A stretch of 64,000 nucleotides of DNA from Enemella evansiae (GTDB lineage: Bacteria; Actinomycetota; Actinomycetes; Propionibacteriales; Propionibacteriaceae). Both the position numbers and the translations under genes were made by a program. Positions within the stretch are counted from its first letter, which is position 1, and each line of letters starts with the position of its first letter. Positions 7,269 through 15,775 of the stretch are shown here, in pieces. Under the pieces are notes generated by a model. The model made no database searches. It was not told where the DNA came from and saw only the letters and a program-made list of their open reading frames with translations. The DNA is taken from contig NZ_NMVP01000034.1 in NCBI RefSeq assembly GCF_002250705.1, positions 1 to 64,000 on the forward strand. The letters run 5' to 3'.

Positions 7269-8612
7269 ATGAACACAGTGAGCACGGGCGACCAGCAGGA
7301 GTCCACCGCGGCGGCGGGCATCGATGCCCGCTACGCGCGTCGGGCGGCGGTCAGCAGCCTGGTCGGATCGACCATCGAGTGGTACGACTTCTTCCTCTAC
7401 GGGACGGCCGCCGCGCTGGTCTTCAGCGCGGCCTTCTTCGCCCCGCTGCCCGAGTCGTGGCAGCAGTTGATGTCCTATCTCACCCTGGCCATCGGATTCG
7501 CGGCCCGGCCGATCGGCGGCATGCTGTTCGGGCACTTCGGCGACCGATTGGGCCGCAAGTCGACCCTGATCGTGTCGCTGATGCTGATGGGCGGCACCAC
7601 GGTGGCGATCGGCCTGCTGCCGACACACGCCCAGATCGGCCTGTGGGCACCGATCCTGCTGGTCATCTGCCGATTGCTGCAGGGCATCGCGATCGGTGGC
7701 GAGTGGGGTGGCGCGGTCCTGCTGGCGGTCGAAGCAGCGCCCCCGGAGAAGCGCCGGTTCTATGGCTCGTTCCCGCAGATCGGCACCCCGTTGGGTCTGA
7801 TCCTGGGCAACGTCGTCGTGCTGATCGTGTCGAACCTGATGTCGGACCAGGCGTTCCTGTCCTGGGGTTGGCGCCTGCCGTTCGTCGCCAGCGTGGTGCT
7901 GCTCGGCGTCGGCCTGTTCATCCGGTCGCGGGTCCCGGAGACACCCGCCTTCGTCAAGGCGCAGCAGCAGGCACCCGAGCAGGAGGAGGTGCCGCTGCTG
8001 CGGGTCCTCAAGAACTATCCCAAGCAGGTGCTGCTCGGCATCTGCGTCCTGGTCGGCCATTCGGCGACCACCTACATCGTGCTCACCTTCTCCCTCGGTT
8101 ACGGCACCACCCGGCTCGGCTTCACCCGTTCCCAGGTGCTCACCGGTGTGCTCATTGTCGGGGTGCTCTGGGCGATCAGCATCCCCTTCTGGGGGCGGAT
8201 GGCCGACCGCAGCGGGCTGCGCCGGCTCTTCCTGATCGGCACCATCACCCTGCTGGTCGCGATGCCGCTCTACCTGCCGCTGCTCGGTCTGCGTTCGGTC
8301 CCGGCGCTGATCGTTGCCTCGGTGCTGCTCGGGGTGATCCTGCCGATCGCACACACCGGCCAGGGCAGCATCCTCGCCGACCTGTTCCCGACCCGGGTCA
8401 GCTATTCGGGCACCTCGCTCAGCTATCAGCTCGGCGCCCTGCTCGGCGGTGGCCTGGCCCCCTTCATGGCCTCCTGGCTGATGCTGGTCACCGGCCGCGT
8501 CTGGCCGGTCACCGCCTATGTGGTGGTCCTGCTGCTGCTCACCCTGGTCACCATCCCGGCGATCGCCCGAGCCGCTGCCGCGGGACGGGAGCAGACCGAT
8601 GCCGGCAACTGA
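7269..8612 (+). CDS. MHS-family metabolite:H+ symporter
   Basis: A 447-residue, 12-segment major facilitator of the metabolite:H+ symporter group (shikimate/KgtP/ProP-like). Signatures: IEWYDFFLYGTAAALVF at the first segment, FGHFGDRLGRKSTL in the first cytoplasmic loop, and RLLQGIAIGGEWGGAVLL in segments 4-5. Members import organic acids, including aromatic acids. As first gene of a cluster leading into MetF-, PurU- and LigM-like genes, it is the likely importer of the methoxylated aromatic acid. ATG 7269 follows AAAGGTGGAC; an in-frame start at 7212 is less likely. The next gene starts 14 bp before its stop. Confidence 0.85.
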   Translation: MNTVSTGDQQESTAAAGIDARYARRAAVSSLVGSTIEWYDFFLYGTAAALVFSAAFFAPLPESWQQLMSYLTLAIGFAARPIGGMLFGHFGDRLGRKSTLIVSLMLMGGTTVAIGLLPTHAQIGLWAPILLVICRLLQGIAIGGEWGGAVLLAVEAAPPEKRRFYGSFPQIGTPLGLILGNVVVLIVSNLMSDQAFLSWGWRLPFVASVVLLGVGLFIRSRVPETPAFVKAQQQAPEQEEVPLLRVLKNYPKQVLLGICVLVGHSATTYIVLTFSLGYGTTRLGFTRSQVLTGVLIVGVLWAISIPFWGRMADRSGLRRLFLIGTITLLVAMPLYLPLLGLRSVPALIVASVLLGVILPIAHTGQGSILADLFPTRVSYSGTSLSYQLGALLGGGLAPFMASWLMLVTGRVWPVTAYVVVLLLLTLVTIPAIARAAAAGREQTDAGN

Positions 8613-9507
8613 GAACTCCAAGCAGACAAGGATTTCGGACAAGCAGACGATGATCGACCCAGCAACCGCACACACGCCCGGCCTGCTCGAGGGCTTCTCG
8701 GTGGAGATCACCGGAAAGGATGTCCCCGCCCTCATCGAGGCCGCGCCGCTGCTGCCCCGCGGCACGGCGGTCAACATCACCTATCTGGCCAACGAGGACG
8801 CCGCGGTCAGGCTACGGGCCGCGGAATCGGTGCTGTCGTTGGGATTCCACCCGGTCCCGCACCTGTCGGCACGCCGCATCGGATCCGCCGCGGAGCTGAC
8901 CGAGACCCTGGCCGCATACCAGCAGGCCGGTGCCGTCGAGGAGGTGTTCCTGATCGGGGGCGACCCGCCGAGCCCGGAGGGCCCCTTCCCGGATGCGCTG
9001 TCGCTGATCGAGACCGGCGTACTCGAAGAGCACGGCGTGCGCAGTGTGGGCATCGCCGGATATCCGGAGGGGCACCCGAAGATCGCCGACGCCGACCTGG
9101 CGGAGGCGATGGGACTCAAGCTCGATGCGATCGCCGAACGAGGGATGGCCGCATCGATCATCACCCAGTTCGGATTCGACGCCGAACCGGTGCTGGGCTG
9201 GATCCGCGGTCTGCGGGGGCGCGGCATCGGCGCACCGGTCCGCGTCGGCGTACCGGGCCCGGCCGGCATCAAACGGCTGCTCGGCTACGCCCGCCGCTTC
9301 GGCGTCGCCTCCTCGGCCGGGATCGCGCAGAAATACGGACTGTCGCTGACCAGCCTGATCGGCACCGCCGGTCCGGAGAAGTTCCTGCATGCACTCGACG
9401 ACGGACTCGAGCCGGACATCCACGGCCAGGTGCTGTTGCACTTCTACACCTTCGGCGGGGTGCCGGCCACCGCCAGATGGATCGACGACCACTCGGAGGA
9501 GTTCTGA
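8599..9507 (+). CDS. metF: Short methylenetetrahydrofolate reductase (MetF-like)
   Basis: A 302-residue MetF-family TIM barrel: FSVEITGKD at strand 1, FLIGGDPPSPEGPF (flavin/folate region), SVGIAGYPEGHPKI (family GYPEGHP motif) and ASIITQFGFDAEPVL (family QxFF region). In O-demethylating bacteria a MetF next to LigM re-oxidises 5-methyl-tetrahydrofolate to the methylene form, so here it probably runs in the oxidative direction. ATG 8599 has GGGAG 7 nt upstream and overlaps the transporter by 14 bp; ATG 8650 is an alternative. Its TGA overlaps the next ATG by one base. Confidence 0.82.
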   Translation: MPATENSKQTRISDKQTMIDPATAHTPGLLEGFSVEITGKDVPALIEAAPLLPRGTAVNITYLANEDAAVRLRAAESVLSLGFHPVPHLSARRIGSAAELTETLAAYQQAGAVEEVFLIGGDPPSPEGPFPDALSLIETGVLEEHGVRSVGIAGYPEGHPKIADADLAEAMGLKLDAIAERGMAASIITQFGFDAEPVLGWIRGLRGRGIGAPVRVGVPGPAGIKRLLGYARRFGVASSAGIAQKYGLSLTSLIGTAGPEKFLHALDDGLEPDIHGQVLLHFYTFGGVPATARWIDDHSEEF

Positions 9508-10403
9508 TGACCAGGATGAAGGAAGCCCGCGCTGCGGCGATGGGTCTGCCGCCCGATCATGCCTCGTTGATCGTGCACGGCCCGGACCGGCCGGGCATCG
9601 TCGCGGCGGTGACCAGCGAGCTGACCGGGCTCGGCGCCAACATCGTGTCGCTGGCCCAGCACACCGACGACCCGGAGGGCGGAAATTTCTTCCAGCGAGT
9701 GGTTTTCGAGCTTCCCGGGTTGACCGCGAGGATGCCGGAACTCCGCGACACGATGGAGAAGACCGTCGGCACCGGGCTCGGCCTGCAATGGCGGGTACGC
9801 GACCTGTCGGTCCCGCTGCGGGTGGGCATCCTGGCCTCGAAGTCCGACCACTGCCTGCTGGATCTGCTGTGGCGGCAGCGTCGCGGCGAACTGCCGATCC
9901 TGGTGCCTATGGTGATCTCCAACCACCAGGATGTCGCCGAGGACGTCCGGTTCCTCGGCATTCCCTTCTTCCACGTGCCCAGCGCCGGGGAGGACCGCGA
10001 GGGCCCGGAACGGGAGATGCTCAAGCTGCTGGTCGGCAACGTCGACTTCGTCGTGCTGGCTCGATACATGCGCGTGCTGTCACGGACCTTCCTCGAGGAG
10101 GTGGGGGTCCCGGTGATCAACATCCATCACTCGTTCCTGCCGGCCTTCATCGGCGCCGGGCCCTATCGGAAGGCGAAGGAGCGCGGGTCAAACTGATCGG
10201 CGCCACCGCGCACTACGTTGACCGAGGACCTGGACGAGGGGCCGATCATCGAACAGGACGTCGTCCGGGTCTCCCACCGGGAAACCGTCGACGAACTGAC
10301 CCGTCGGGGTGCCGATGTCGAACGACAGGTCCTGTCCCGTGCGGTGCTCTGGCACTGCCAGGACCGCGTGATCCGCAACGGCAACCGCACCGTGGTGCTC
10401 TGA
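9507..10403 (+). pseudogene. purU: Formyltetrahydrofolate deformylase, interrupted by two compensating indels
   Basis: PurU hydrolyses 10-formyl-tetrahydrofolate to formate and tetrahydrofolate. The N-terminal ACT domain (LIVHGPDRPGIVAAVTSEL) and formyltransferase domain (RYMRVLSRTFLEEVG, INIHHSFLPAFIGAGPYRKA) are present. After KERG the reading frame shifts (one G missing in the GGG at 10185-10187) and hits a stop at 10194-10196. A second indel (extra T at 10218-10219) restores the frame at [14 protein letters not shown]. The protein then continues to GNRTVVL. With both indels repaired it would be 298 residues, the usual size. It may be a real lesion or a sequencing error. It would recycle the C1 unit from O-demethylation. 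Confidence 0.8.
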
Positions 10404-10503
10404 CCTGATCGCGCCCGCGCACCGTTTCAACCCAAGCGAAACCCAACTGACCGACACCGGCGATGGCGCAAGCTCCCGCCGGACACAGAGAGGAACCACC
10501 ACA

Positions 10504-11940
10504 GTGACCACACCTACCGGCGACGGATCCCTGCAGCAGCTGATGGACGAGGTCGGCGACCTCCCCACGCTGGTCGACTACTTCTACAACGACACCCAGT
10601 CCCCGCACTTCAGCCGGGCCGGGGTGACCAGGACCGGTGCGTTCATCCCACCGGCGTACACCAACTGGCGCGATGAGCAGCGCGCCTGGAACGAGACGGC
10701 GGTGCTGTTCCACCAGTCGCACCACATGCCCGAGCTCTTCCTCGAGGGCCCGGACGCGTTCCGGTTGCTGGAGCGACTGGGCGTCAACTCGCTGGCGAAC
10801 TTCACCACTGATCGGGCCAAGCAGTACGTGGCCTGTGCACCCAGCGGCCGGGTCATCGGCGACTGCGTCGCCTACCGGCTCGGTGAGGAGAAGTTCGAGC
10901 TGGTGTCGGGGATGCCGCTGCTCAACTGGGTGCACTACAACGCCGAGACCGGTGACTACGACGTCACGGTGACCCGCGACAACCACAGCACCGCCAACCC
11001 CACCGGTCGCCGGGTCAACTTCCGCTTCCAGCTCGACGGCCCCAATGCCGGGGACATCTTCGCCGACGCCGTCGAGGGCGAGGCGCCCGAGATCGGTTTC
11101 TTCCGGACCGCGAAGGTGAAGATCGCCGGTGTCGAGGTGCTCGTGCTGCGGCACGGCATGGCCGGGAACAAGGGCGTCGAGCTCTCCGGCCCCTACGAGC
11201 ACCACGACACCGTGCGTGCGGCGCTGATCGAAGCCGGCCGCAAGCACGGGCTGGTACCGGCGGGGACCCAGGCGTACTTCAGCACCCCGATGCAGAGCGG
11301 CTGGATGGCGTACCCGGTGCCGGCGATCTTCGACGACGAGTCGCTGCGCGGCTACCGGGAGTGGCTGCCCGCGAACACCTGGGAGGCCAGCACCAACCTC
11401 GGTGGCAGCTTCGTCTCCTCCGACATCACCGACTACTACGCGACGCCCTACGACCTCGGTTACGAGCGGTTGGTGAAGTTCGACCACGACTTCATCGGTC
11501 GTGAGGCGCTGGAGGCGCTGGATCCGGCCGACCGGCGCAAGCGGATGACGCTGGTGTGGAACCACGAGGACGTCGACAAGGTCTTCGACTCCCAGCTCGG
11601 CGAGGGTCCCCGCTTCAAGTCGCTGGACTTCCCGATCACCTACTACGCGTGGAACCAGTTCGACAGCGTGACCACTCCCGACGGGAAGCCCGCCGGCGTC
11701 TCCTGCCATGCCGGCTACCTGAACCCCGAGGGCGAGGCGCTCTCGATCGCCATGCTGGATCAGGCGTACGCCGAGCCCGGGACCGAGCTGGTGATCACCT
11801 GGGGCGAACCGAACGGTGGTTCGCGCAAGCCGCAGGTCGAGCAGCACGAGCAGACCCAGGTGCGCGCCACCGTGGCACCCGCCCCCTACTCGAAGCTCAC
11901 CCAGCAGCTGCAGCGCTCCGCCGTCGGCGGTTCGCGCTGA
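10504..11940 (+). CDS. ligM: Tetrahydrofolate-dependent aryl O-demethylase (LigM/DesA family)
   Basis: A 478-residue GcvT-fold enzyme that would move the O-methyl group of vanillate, 3-O-methylgallate or a similar aryl ether to tetrahydrofolate. It matches LigM along its length: YTNWRDEQRAWNETAVLFHQ, HHMPELFL, RHGMAG (LigM RHGMAG), SGPYEHHDTVRAALIEAG, YREWLPANTWEAS, GGSFVSSDITDYY and KFDHDFIGREALEAL. The GTG start at 10504 has GAGAGGAA upstream. The preceding metF and purU genes are the expected C1 recycling partners. The exact substrate is not fixed by sequence. Confidence 0.88.
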   Translation: MTTPTGDGSLQQLMDEVGDLPTLVDYFYNDTQSPHFSRAGVTRTGAFIPPAYTNWRDEQRAWNETAVLFHQSHHMPELFLEGPDAFRLLERLGVNSLANFTTDRAKQYVACAPSGRVIGDCVAYRLGEEKFELVSGMPLLNWVHYNAETGDYDVTVTRDNHSTANPTGRRVNFRFQLDGPNAGDIFADAVEGEAPEIGFFRTAKVKIAGVEVLVLRHGMAGNKGVELSGPYEHHDTVRAALIEAGRKHGLVPAGTQAYFSTPMQSGWMAYPVPAIFDDESLRGYREWLPANTWEASTNLGGSFVSSDITDYYATPYDLGYERLVKFDHDFIGREALEALDPADRRKRMTLVWNHEDVDKVFDSQLGEGPRFKSLDFPITYYAWNQFDSVTTPDGKPAGVSCHAGYLNPEGEALSIAMLDQAYAEPGTELVITWGEPNGGSRKPQVEQHEQTQVRATVAPAPYSKLTQQLQRSAVGGSR

Positions 11941-11978
11941 CCCCGCCCTCCGCTGGCTGAGCGAGGGAGGAACCCCAC

Positions 11979-12039
11979 GTTCATCGAGTAGCTGCCCCGG
12001 CGCCGCGAAGCGGAGCCGGGGCAGCGTGTCGAGATGAAC
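11979..12039. repeat. REP-like intergenic palindrome, copy 1
   Basis: Outer arms GTTCATC (11979-11985) and GATGAAC (12033-12039) enclose perfect 11-bp arms GCTGCCCCGGC (11991-12001) and GCCGGGGCAGC (12015-12025) around a GCGAAGCGG-containing loop. CATCGAGTAG and GAAGCGGAG are the reverse complement of words in the copies at 21.0 and 40.8 kb. It lies between convergent genes. Confidence 0.6.
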
Positions 12040-12082
12040 CTCCCCCGCAAACCCTGCGTACATGCAGATCCCGACAACGACG

Positions 12083-12124
12083 AGAGCCCGCCAGGACCTG
12101 GTTTCCCAGATCCTGGCGGGCTCT
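12083..12124. terminator. Bidirectional terminator between ligM and the second MHS gene
   Basis: A perfect 14-bp stem (AGAGCCCGCCAGGA at 12083-12096; complement at 12111-12124) with a 14-nt loop lies between the convergent ends at 11940 and 12140. It can serve both genes. Confidence 0.7.
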
Positions 12125-12139
12125 GCCGTCGGCGGTCGT

Positions 12140-13513
12140 TCAGTTGACGGTCGGCTGCTTCGGCTCGGCCGACGGCACCGCGGGCTCGCCCTCGGCGGAA
12201 TCGTCGATGGCCTCCAGGTCGACCTTGTCCCGGCCCCGCGGTGAGGCGACGATCATGGCCAGCAGACAGATCGCGAGTACGCCGACCCAGAGTCCGCTGA
12301 GCGCGGCCACCCCGCCGGCAGCGATCACCGCGGTGGCGATCGCCGGGGAGAACCCGGCGCCGAGCGTCGAGCCACCCTGGTAGGTCAGCGAGGCACCGGT
12401 GAACCGCACCTTGGTCGGGAACAGTTCCGACAGGTAACCGGCCAGCGGCCCGAACATCAATCCCTGCATGAACTGGGACAGCATGATGGCCACCCCGAAA
12501 CCGGTGGCGGTACCCGATTCGACCAGCAGCAGCACCGGGTACGCGGCCACCGCCATGCCGACCATGCCGATGCCCATGATCAGCTTGCGGCCGAAGCGAT
12601 CGGAGAGGATCGCCGCGACGAAACAGACGACCAGCAGCATCACCGCGGAGGTGGCCTTCAGGTTGAGCACGTGGGTCTGGTTGGCACCCGCGTCGACACT
12701 GCGGGAGACGGCCCAGACGGCCATCAGACCCGACACGGTGAACTGGGCGGTGGCGACGAGGATGCCGACGATCACCATCTTCGGGTGCTGGGTGAGCACC
12801 TGGGCGATCGGCAGGCGCCGTTCCTCGGCCTTCTTCGAGGCGGCGACGAAGATCGGGCTCTCCGAGACCGAGGCGCGTACCCACAATCCGACGATGACCA
12901 GCACGAAGCTCAGCAGGAAGGGAACCCGCCAACCCCAGGCGAGGAACTGTTCCCGCGGCAGCATCGTGAACAATGAGGTGACCAGGGTCGCCAGCAGCGC
13001 ACCGGCCGGGGCGCCGGAGCTCGCGAAGGTCGCGGCCAGGCCACGACGTCCGCCCGGTGCGTGTTCCAGCGCGAGGGTGGCCGCGCCGCCCCACTCGCCG
13101 CCGACGGCGATCCCCTGCAGGATTCGCAGCAGCAGAAGGAGAACGGGCGCCGCAGCACCGATCTGGGCGACCCCGGGCAGCAGGCCGATGCCGACGGTTC
13201 CGGCACCCATCATCAGCATGGACAGCACGAGCATCTTCTTGCGTCCAAGGCGATCCCCGAAGTGGCCGAAGATGACCCCACCGAGCGGCCGGGCAAGATA
13301 GCCGGTGGCCAGGGTGGCGAAGGCGCTGAAGGTGGCAAGGGTCGGCGACAGGCCGGCGAAGTAGACCGACTTGAAGACGAGCGCGGCCGCGATCGAGAAC
13401 AGTGAGAAGTCATAGAACTCGATGACGCTGCCGAGGAAGGCCGAGGACAGGATCCTGCGCATCTGTGGTGTGTTGAGACTGGCTTGTGCCGGTGCCTGCG
13501 ACTCTGAAGACAT
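12140..13513 (-). CDS. MHS-family metabolite:H+ symporter, second copy
   Basis: A 457-residue, 12-segment transporter with the same signatures as the one at 7.3-8.6 kb: VIEFYDFSLFSIAAALVF, FGHFGDRLGRKKML, RILQGIAVGGEWGGAATL, and LSELFPTKVRFTGASLTYQ in the second half. Substrate probably an organic or aromatic acid. The C-terminal tail is hydrophilic and acidic. ATG 13513 is preceded by AAAGGA. The metallo-hydrolase gene lies 26 bp upstream on the same strand, so the two are likely co-transcribed and divergent from the LysR regulator. Confidence 0.85.
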   Translation of the reverse strand: MSSESQAPAQASLNTPQMRRILSSAFLGSVIEFYDFSLFSIAAALVFKSVYFAGLSPTLATFSAFATLATGYLARPLGGVIFGHFGDRLGRKKMLVLSMLMMGAGTVGIGLLPGVAQIGAAAPVLLLLLRILQGIAVGGEWGGAATLALEHAPGGRRGLAATFASSGAPAGALLATLVTSLFTMLPREQFLAWGWRVPFLLSFVLVIVGLWVRASVSESPIFVAASKKAEERRLPIAQVLTQHPKMVIVGILVATAQFTVSGLMAVWAVSRSVDAGANQTHVLNLKATSAVMLLVVCFVAAILSDRFGRKLIMGIGMVGMAVAAYPVLLLVESGTATGFGVAIMLSQFMQGLMFGPLAGYLSELFPTKVRFTGASLTYQGGSTLGAGFSPAIATAVIAAGGVAALSGLWVGVLAICLLAMIVASPRGRDKVDLEAIDDSAEGEPAVPSAEPKQPTVN

Positions 13514-13539
13514 ACGGCGTCCTTTCGGTAGGTGTGCGC

Positions 13540-14550
13540 TCAGTCGCGCTCGATGGAAATGAGTTGGAGATCGTCCGGGACCAGGACGGTGCCGGGAAAC
13601 GTTTCCTTGGCGGCGAGCCAGACACTGGGGTCGGCGTCCGCCGGGGCGATGTGGTGCAGCGCCAACCGGGCGACCCCGGCCCGGGCCGCGATCTCACCGG
13701 CCTCGACCGGCGTGGTGTGGGCGGTCCGGTGGTGCCGCATCACCGCGGCCAACCGGTGCGGGGCCTGGCGGCGGTAGGTGGCCTCGATCGTGTCGAGATC
13801 GATCGCCTCGTGCAGCAGCAGGTCCGCGCCGCGGGCCAGGCGTACCAGGTTGTCACTCGGTGCGGTGTCCCCGGAGACCACCACCGACCCGGCATCGGCA
13901 TCGATCCGGTACGCCAGGGCGGGTGCGATCGGCTGATGGCGGACCAGGGTGGCGGTGATGCGTACCCGATCGTCCTCGTGGACGAGGAACGGGTCCATCT
14001 CCGGGTGCGGGTTGTCGTTGGGGTGGAAGCCGGCCGCCGCGGGCAGCTCGATGTCCACACCGGTGAACAGTTCCTGCGGATCGCCCCGCAGGCTGTCGCG
14101 CATCCGGTCGGTGACGTCGGTGCCGTAGGACTCGATCAGGCCCGCGATCAGCGCCGCCGTCCCGGGGGTCGGATTATTGGGGTACGGCAGCACGGGCTCG
14201 CTGCTCGCCGCGGGGCTCAGGGCCGGCAGCACACCGCGGTCACCGGGACCGTAGACCGGTACCGGTCCCTCGGCACGCGGTCGCATCGCGGCATGACCGA
14301 AGAGCATCAGCCCGGGCAGGTCGACGACGTGATCGGAATGCAGGTGGGTGATCAGCACCGCGCGCAGCGCGTCGAGCCGAAGGCCGGCGCGGTGCAGCTG
14401 CCCCGCGGCACCGTAGCCACAGTCGATGAGGTAGGCCGCGTCACCGACCGTGACGGCGGTCGCGATGCCGCTCCGCGGCCGCTGCCCCCACCACCGTGGC
14501 CCGCCGGCGGTTCCGAGGGTGATCACCTCGACCGGATCCGATGCTGCCAT
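13540..14550 (-). CDS. Metallo-beta-lactamase-fold hydrolase
   Basis: A 336-residue MBL-fold enzyme: TLGTAGGPRWWGQR near the N-terminus, zinc motif THLHSDHVVDL, metal-binding SGDTAPSDN, and the closing LHHIAPADAD. The layout is nearest to arylsulfatase/tRNase-Z-like or lactone-cleaving members; the substrate is unknown. ATG 14550 has GAGGTGGG upstream; longer in-frame starts (14610 or 14802) would read into the LysR promoter and are rejected. Divergent from LysR (120-bp gap) and upstream of the MHS transporter, which suggests a hydrolytic step in the same aromatic pathway. Confidence 0.75.
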   Translation of the reverse strand: MAASDPVEVITLGTAGGPRWWGQRPRSGIATAVTVGDAAYLIDCGYGAAGQLHRAGLRLDALRAVLITHLHSDHVVDLPGLMLFGHAAMRPRAEGPVPVYGPGDRGVLPALSPAASSEPVLPYPNNPTPGTAALIAGLIESYGTDVTDRMRDSLRGDPQELFTGVDIELPAAAGFHPNDNPHPEMDPFLVHEDDRVRITATLVRHQPIAPALAYRIDADAGSVVVSGDTAPSDNLVRLARGADLLLHEAIDLDTIEATYRRQAPHRLAAVMRHHRTAHTTPVEAGEIAARAGVARLALHHIAPADADPSVWLAAKETFPGTVLVPDDLQLISIERD

Positions 14551-14670
14551 CGCCCCCACCTCTTTCCAGACGGCCGACACCGGCTGCTCCGGCGTCGAGT
14601 GGGAACATTCGAGCATGATCGTTACCCACTGAAAATCACCGAAAATGGGTGAACTACCTAAGATGAACTG

Positions 14671-15615
14671 ATGAAGGAGCCAACCCTGCGCCAGCTCCGT
14701 TTCCTGCTGGCGGTCGCCGATCACGGGTCGGTGCAGGCAGCGGCGAAGGCGCTGCACATGTCCCCGACCGGTGTCTCGGTCGGGCTGGACGAGCTGGATC
14801 ACATCATCGGCGTGCAGCTCACGGTCCGACGGCGATCCAAGGGGGCCGCGCTGACCCCGGCCGGGCGCGAGGTGGTGCGGCGGGCGCGGGCCATCCAGGA
14901 TGCCGTCGCCGAACTGGGCGTCGCGGCCCAGCAGATCCGCGGCACCCTCACCGGTGTCGTGCGGGTCGGTTGCTTCCCCACCCAGTCACCGGCGCTGGTC
15001 CCCGAACTGCTGGAACGGCTGCAACACACCCACCCCGGACTGGAGGTCGACCTGGTCGAGGATTCGGCGGATCGGCTGCAGGACCAGGTGCGCGCCGGGG
15101 AGCTGGATCTTGCCCTGATGCTGGAGAACCAGGCCGATCGCGATCTGGAGGTGATGCCGATCATGCCGACCCACACCCAGGTGCAGATCTCGCCGCGGCA
15201 TCGGCTCGGGATGCGGCGGAGGCTGCGGTTGGCCGAGCTGGCCGAGGAACCGCTGGTCCTGCTCAATGTCGAACCGAACGCGAAGCTGACCCTGGCCTCG
15301 TTCACCGATCGTGGGCTGACCCCGAAGGTGCTGACCCGCACGGCCAGTCACGAGACGATCCGTTCGCTCGTCGGTCGCCGACTCGGCTACACCCTGATCA
15401 TGGGCGTCATCCAGCGACGGACCAGCATCGAGGGACTGCCGCTGGCCTACATCCCGCTGGCCGACGACCTCCCCGCGAACGCGGTGGTCGCGGTGCGGCG
15501 CCCGGGCGGCCCGACCAGCGCCCGGGTCACTGCCGCGATGCGGGTCGTGCGGGCCATCGGGCTGGCCGCCGGAAACGGCAGGCCGTCGCCGGCCAGTGAT
15601 CTGCTGCCGGGGTGA
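14671..15615 (+). CDS. LysR-family transcriptional regulator
   Basis: A 314-residue LTTR. The N-terminal HTH (TLRQLRFLLAVADHGSVQAA, LTPAGREVVRRAR) is followed by the substrate-binding domain (VRVGCFPTQSPALVPELL, DLALMLEN). It lies between a divergent MBL/transporter pair and the downstream oxidase, and so could regulate either. A/T-rich bases (GATCGTTACCCACTG, GAAAATGGG) fill the divergent gap and probably hold the operator; no clean T-N11-A pair is claimed. Confidence 0.85.
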   Translation: MKEPTLRQLRFLLAVADHGSVQAAAKALHMSPTGVSVGLDELDHIIGVQLTVRRRSKGAALTPAGREVVRRARAIQDAVAELGVAAQQIRGTLTGVVRVGCFPTQSPALVPELLERLQHTHPGLEVDLVEDSADRLQDQVRAGELDLALMLENQADRDLEVMPIMPTHTQVQISPRHRLGMRRRLRLAELAEEPLVLLNVEPNAKLTLASFTDRGLTPKVLTRTASHETIRSLVGRRLGYTLIMGVIQRRTSIEGLPLAYIPLADDLPANAVVAVRRPGGPTSARVTAAMRVVRAIGLAAGNGRPSPASDLLPG

Positions 15616-15641
15616 ACACCGTGCCGGGCGCATCGGGGTGC

Positions 15642-15663
15642 GTTATGCCGGACCGGGCATAAC
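15642..15663. promoter_or_regulatory. Inverted repeat upstream of the oxidase gene
   Basis: Perfect 8-bp arms GTTATGCC (15642-15649) and GGCATAAC (15656-15663) with a 6-bp spacer lie 113 bp upstream of the oxidase start. Short arms with A/T-rich ends fit a dimeric regulator site (LysR or IclR) better than a terminator. Confidence 0.45.
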
Positions 15664-15775
15664 GGGACAAGCATCTTGCATTGGTGACCGGGCGGCGACA
15701 GGAGCAGGGTGCTGATCACCACTTGCCGTTCCAATCACCACAGCTGTTCCAACGGCTCGACCATCAGGAGGCGCC

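Noticed and set aside
7092..8780. N-terminal extension of the IclR reading frame (open to 8780, 823 codons)
   Set aside because: The extra 560 residues are Arg/Gln/Gly/His-rich antisense sequence of the MHS transporter. The IclR domain and RBS place the start at 7091.
10404..10503. Glycine-type riboswitch before the GcvT-fold gene
   Set aside because: The gene is LigM-like, the gap is only 100 bp and shows no glycine aptamer core.
11941..12060. IS element ends
   Set aside because: Inverted arms are present but no transposase or target duplication; it fits a REP-like hairpin.
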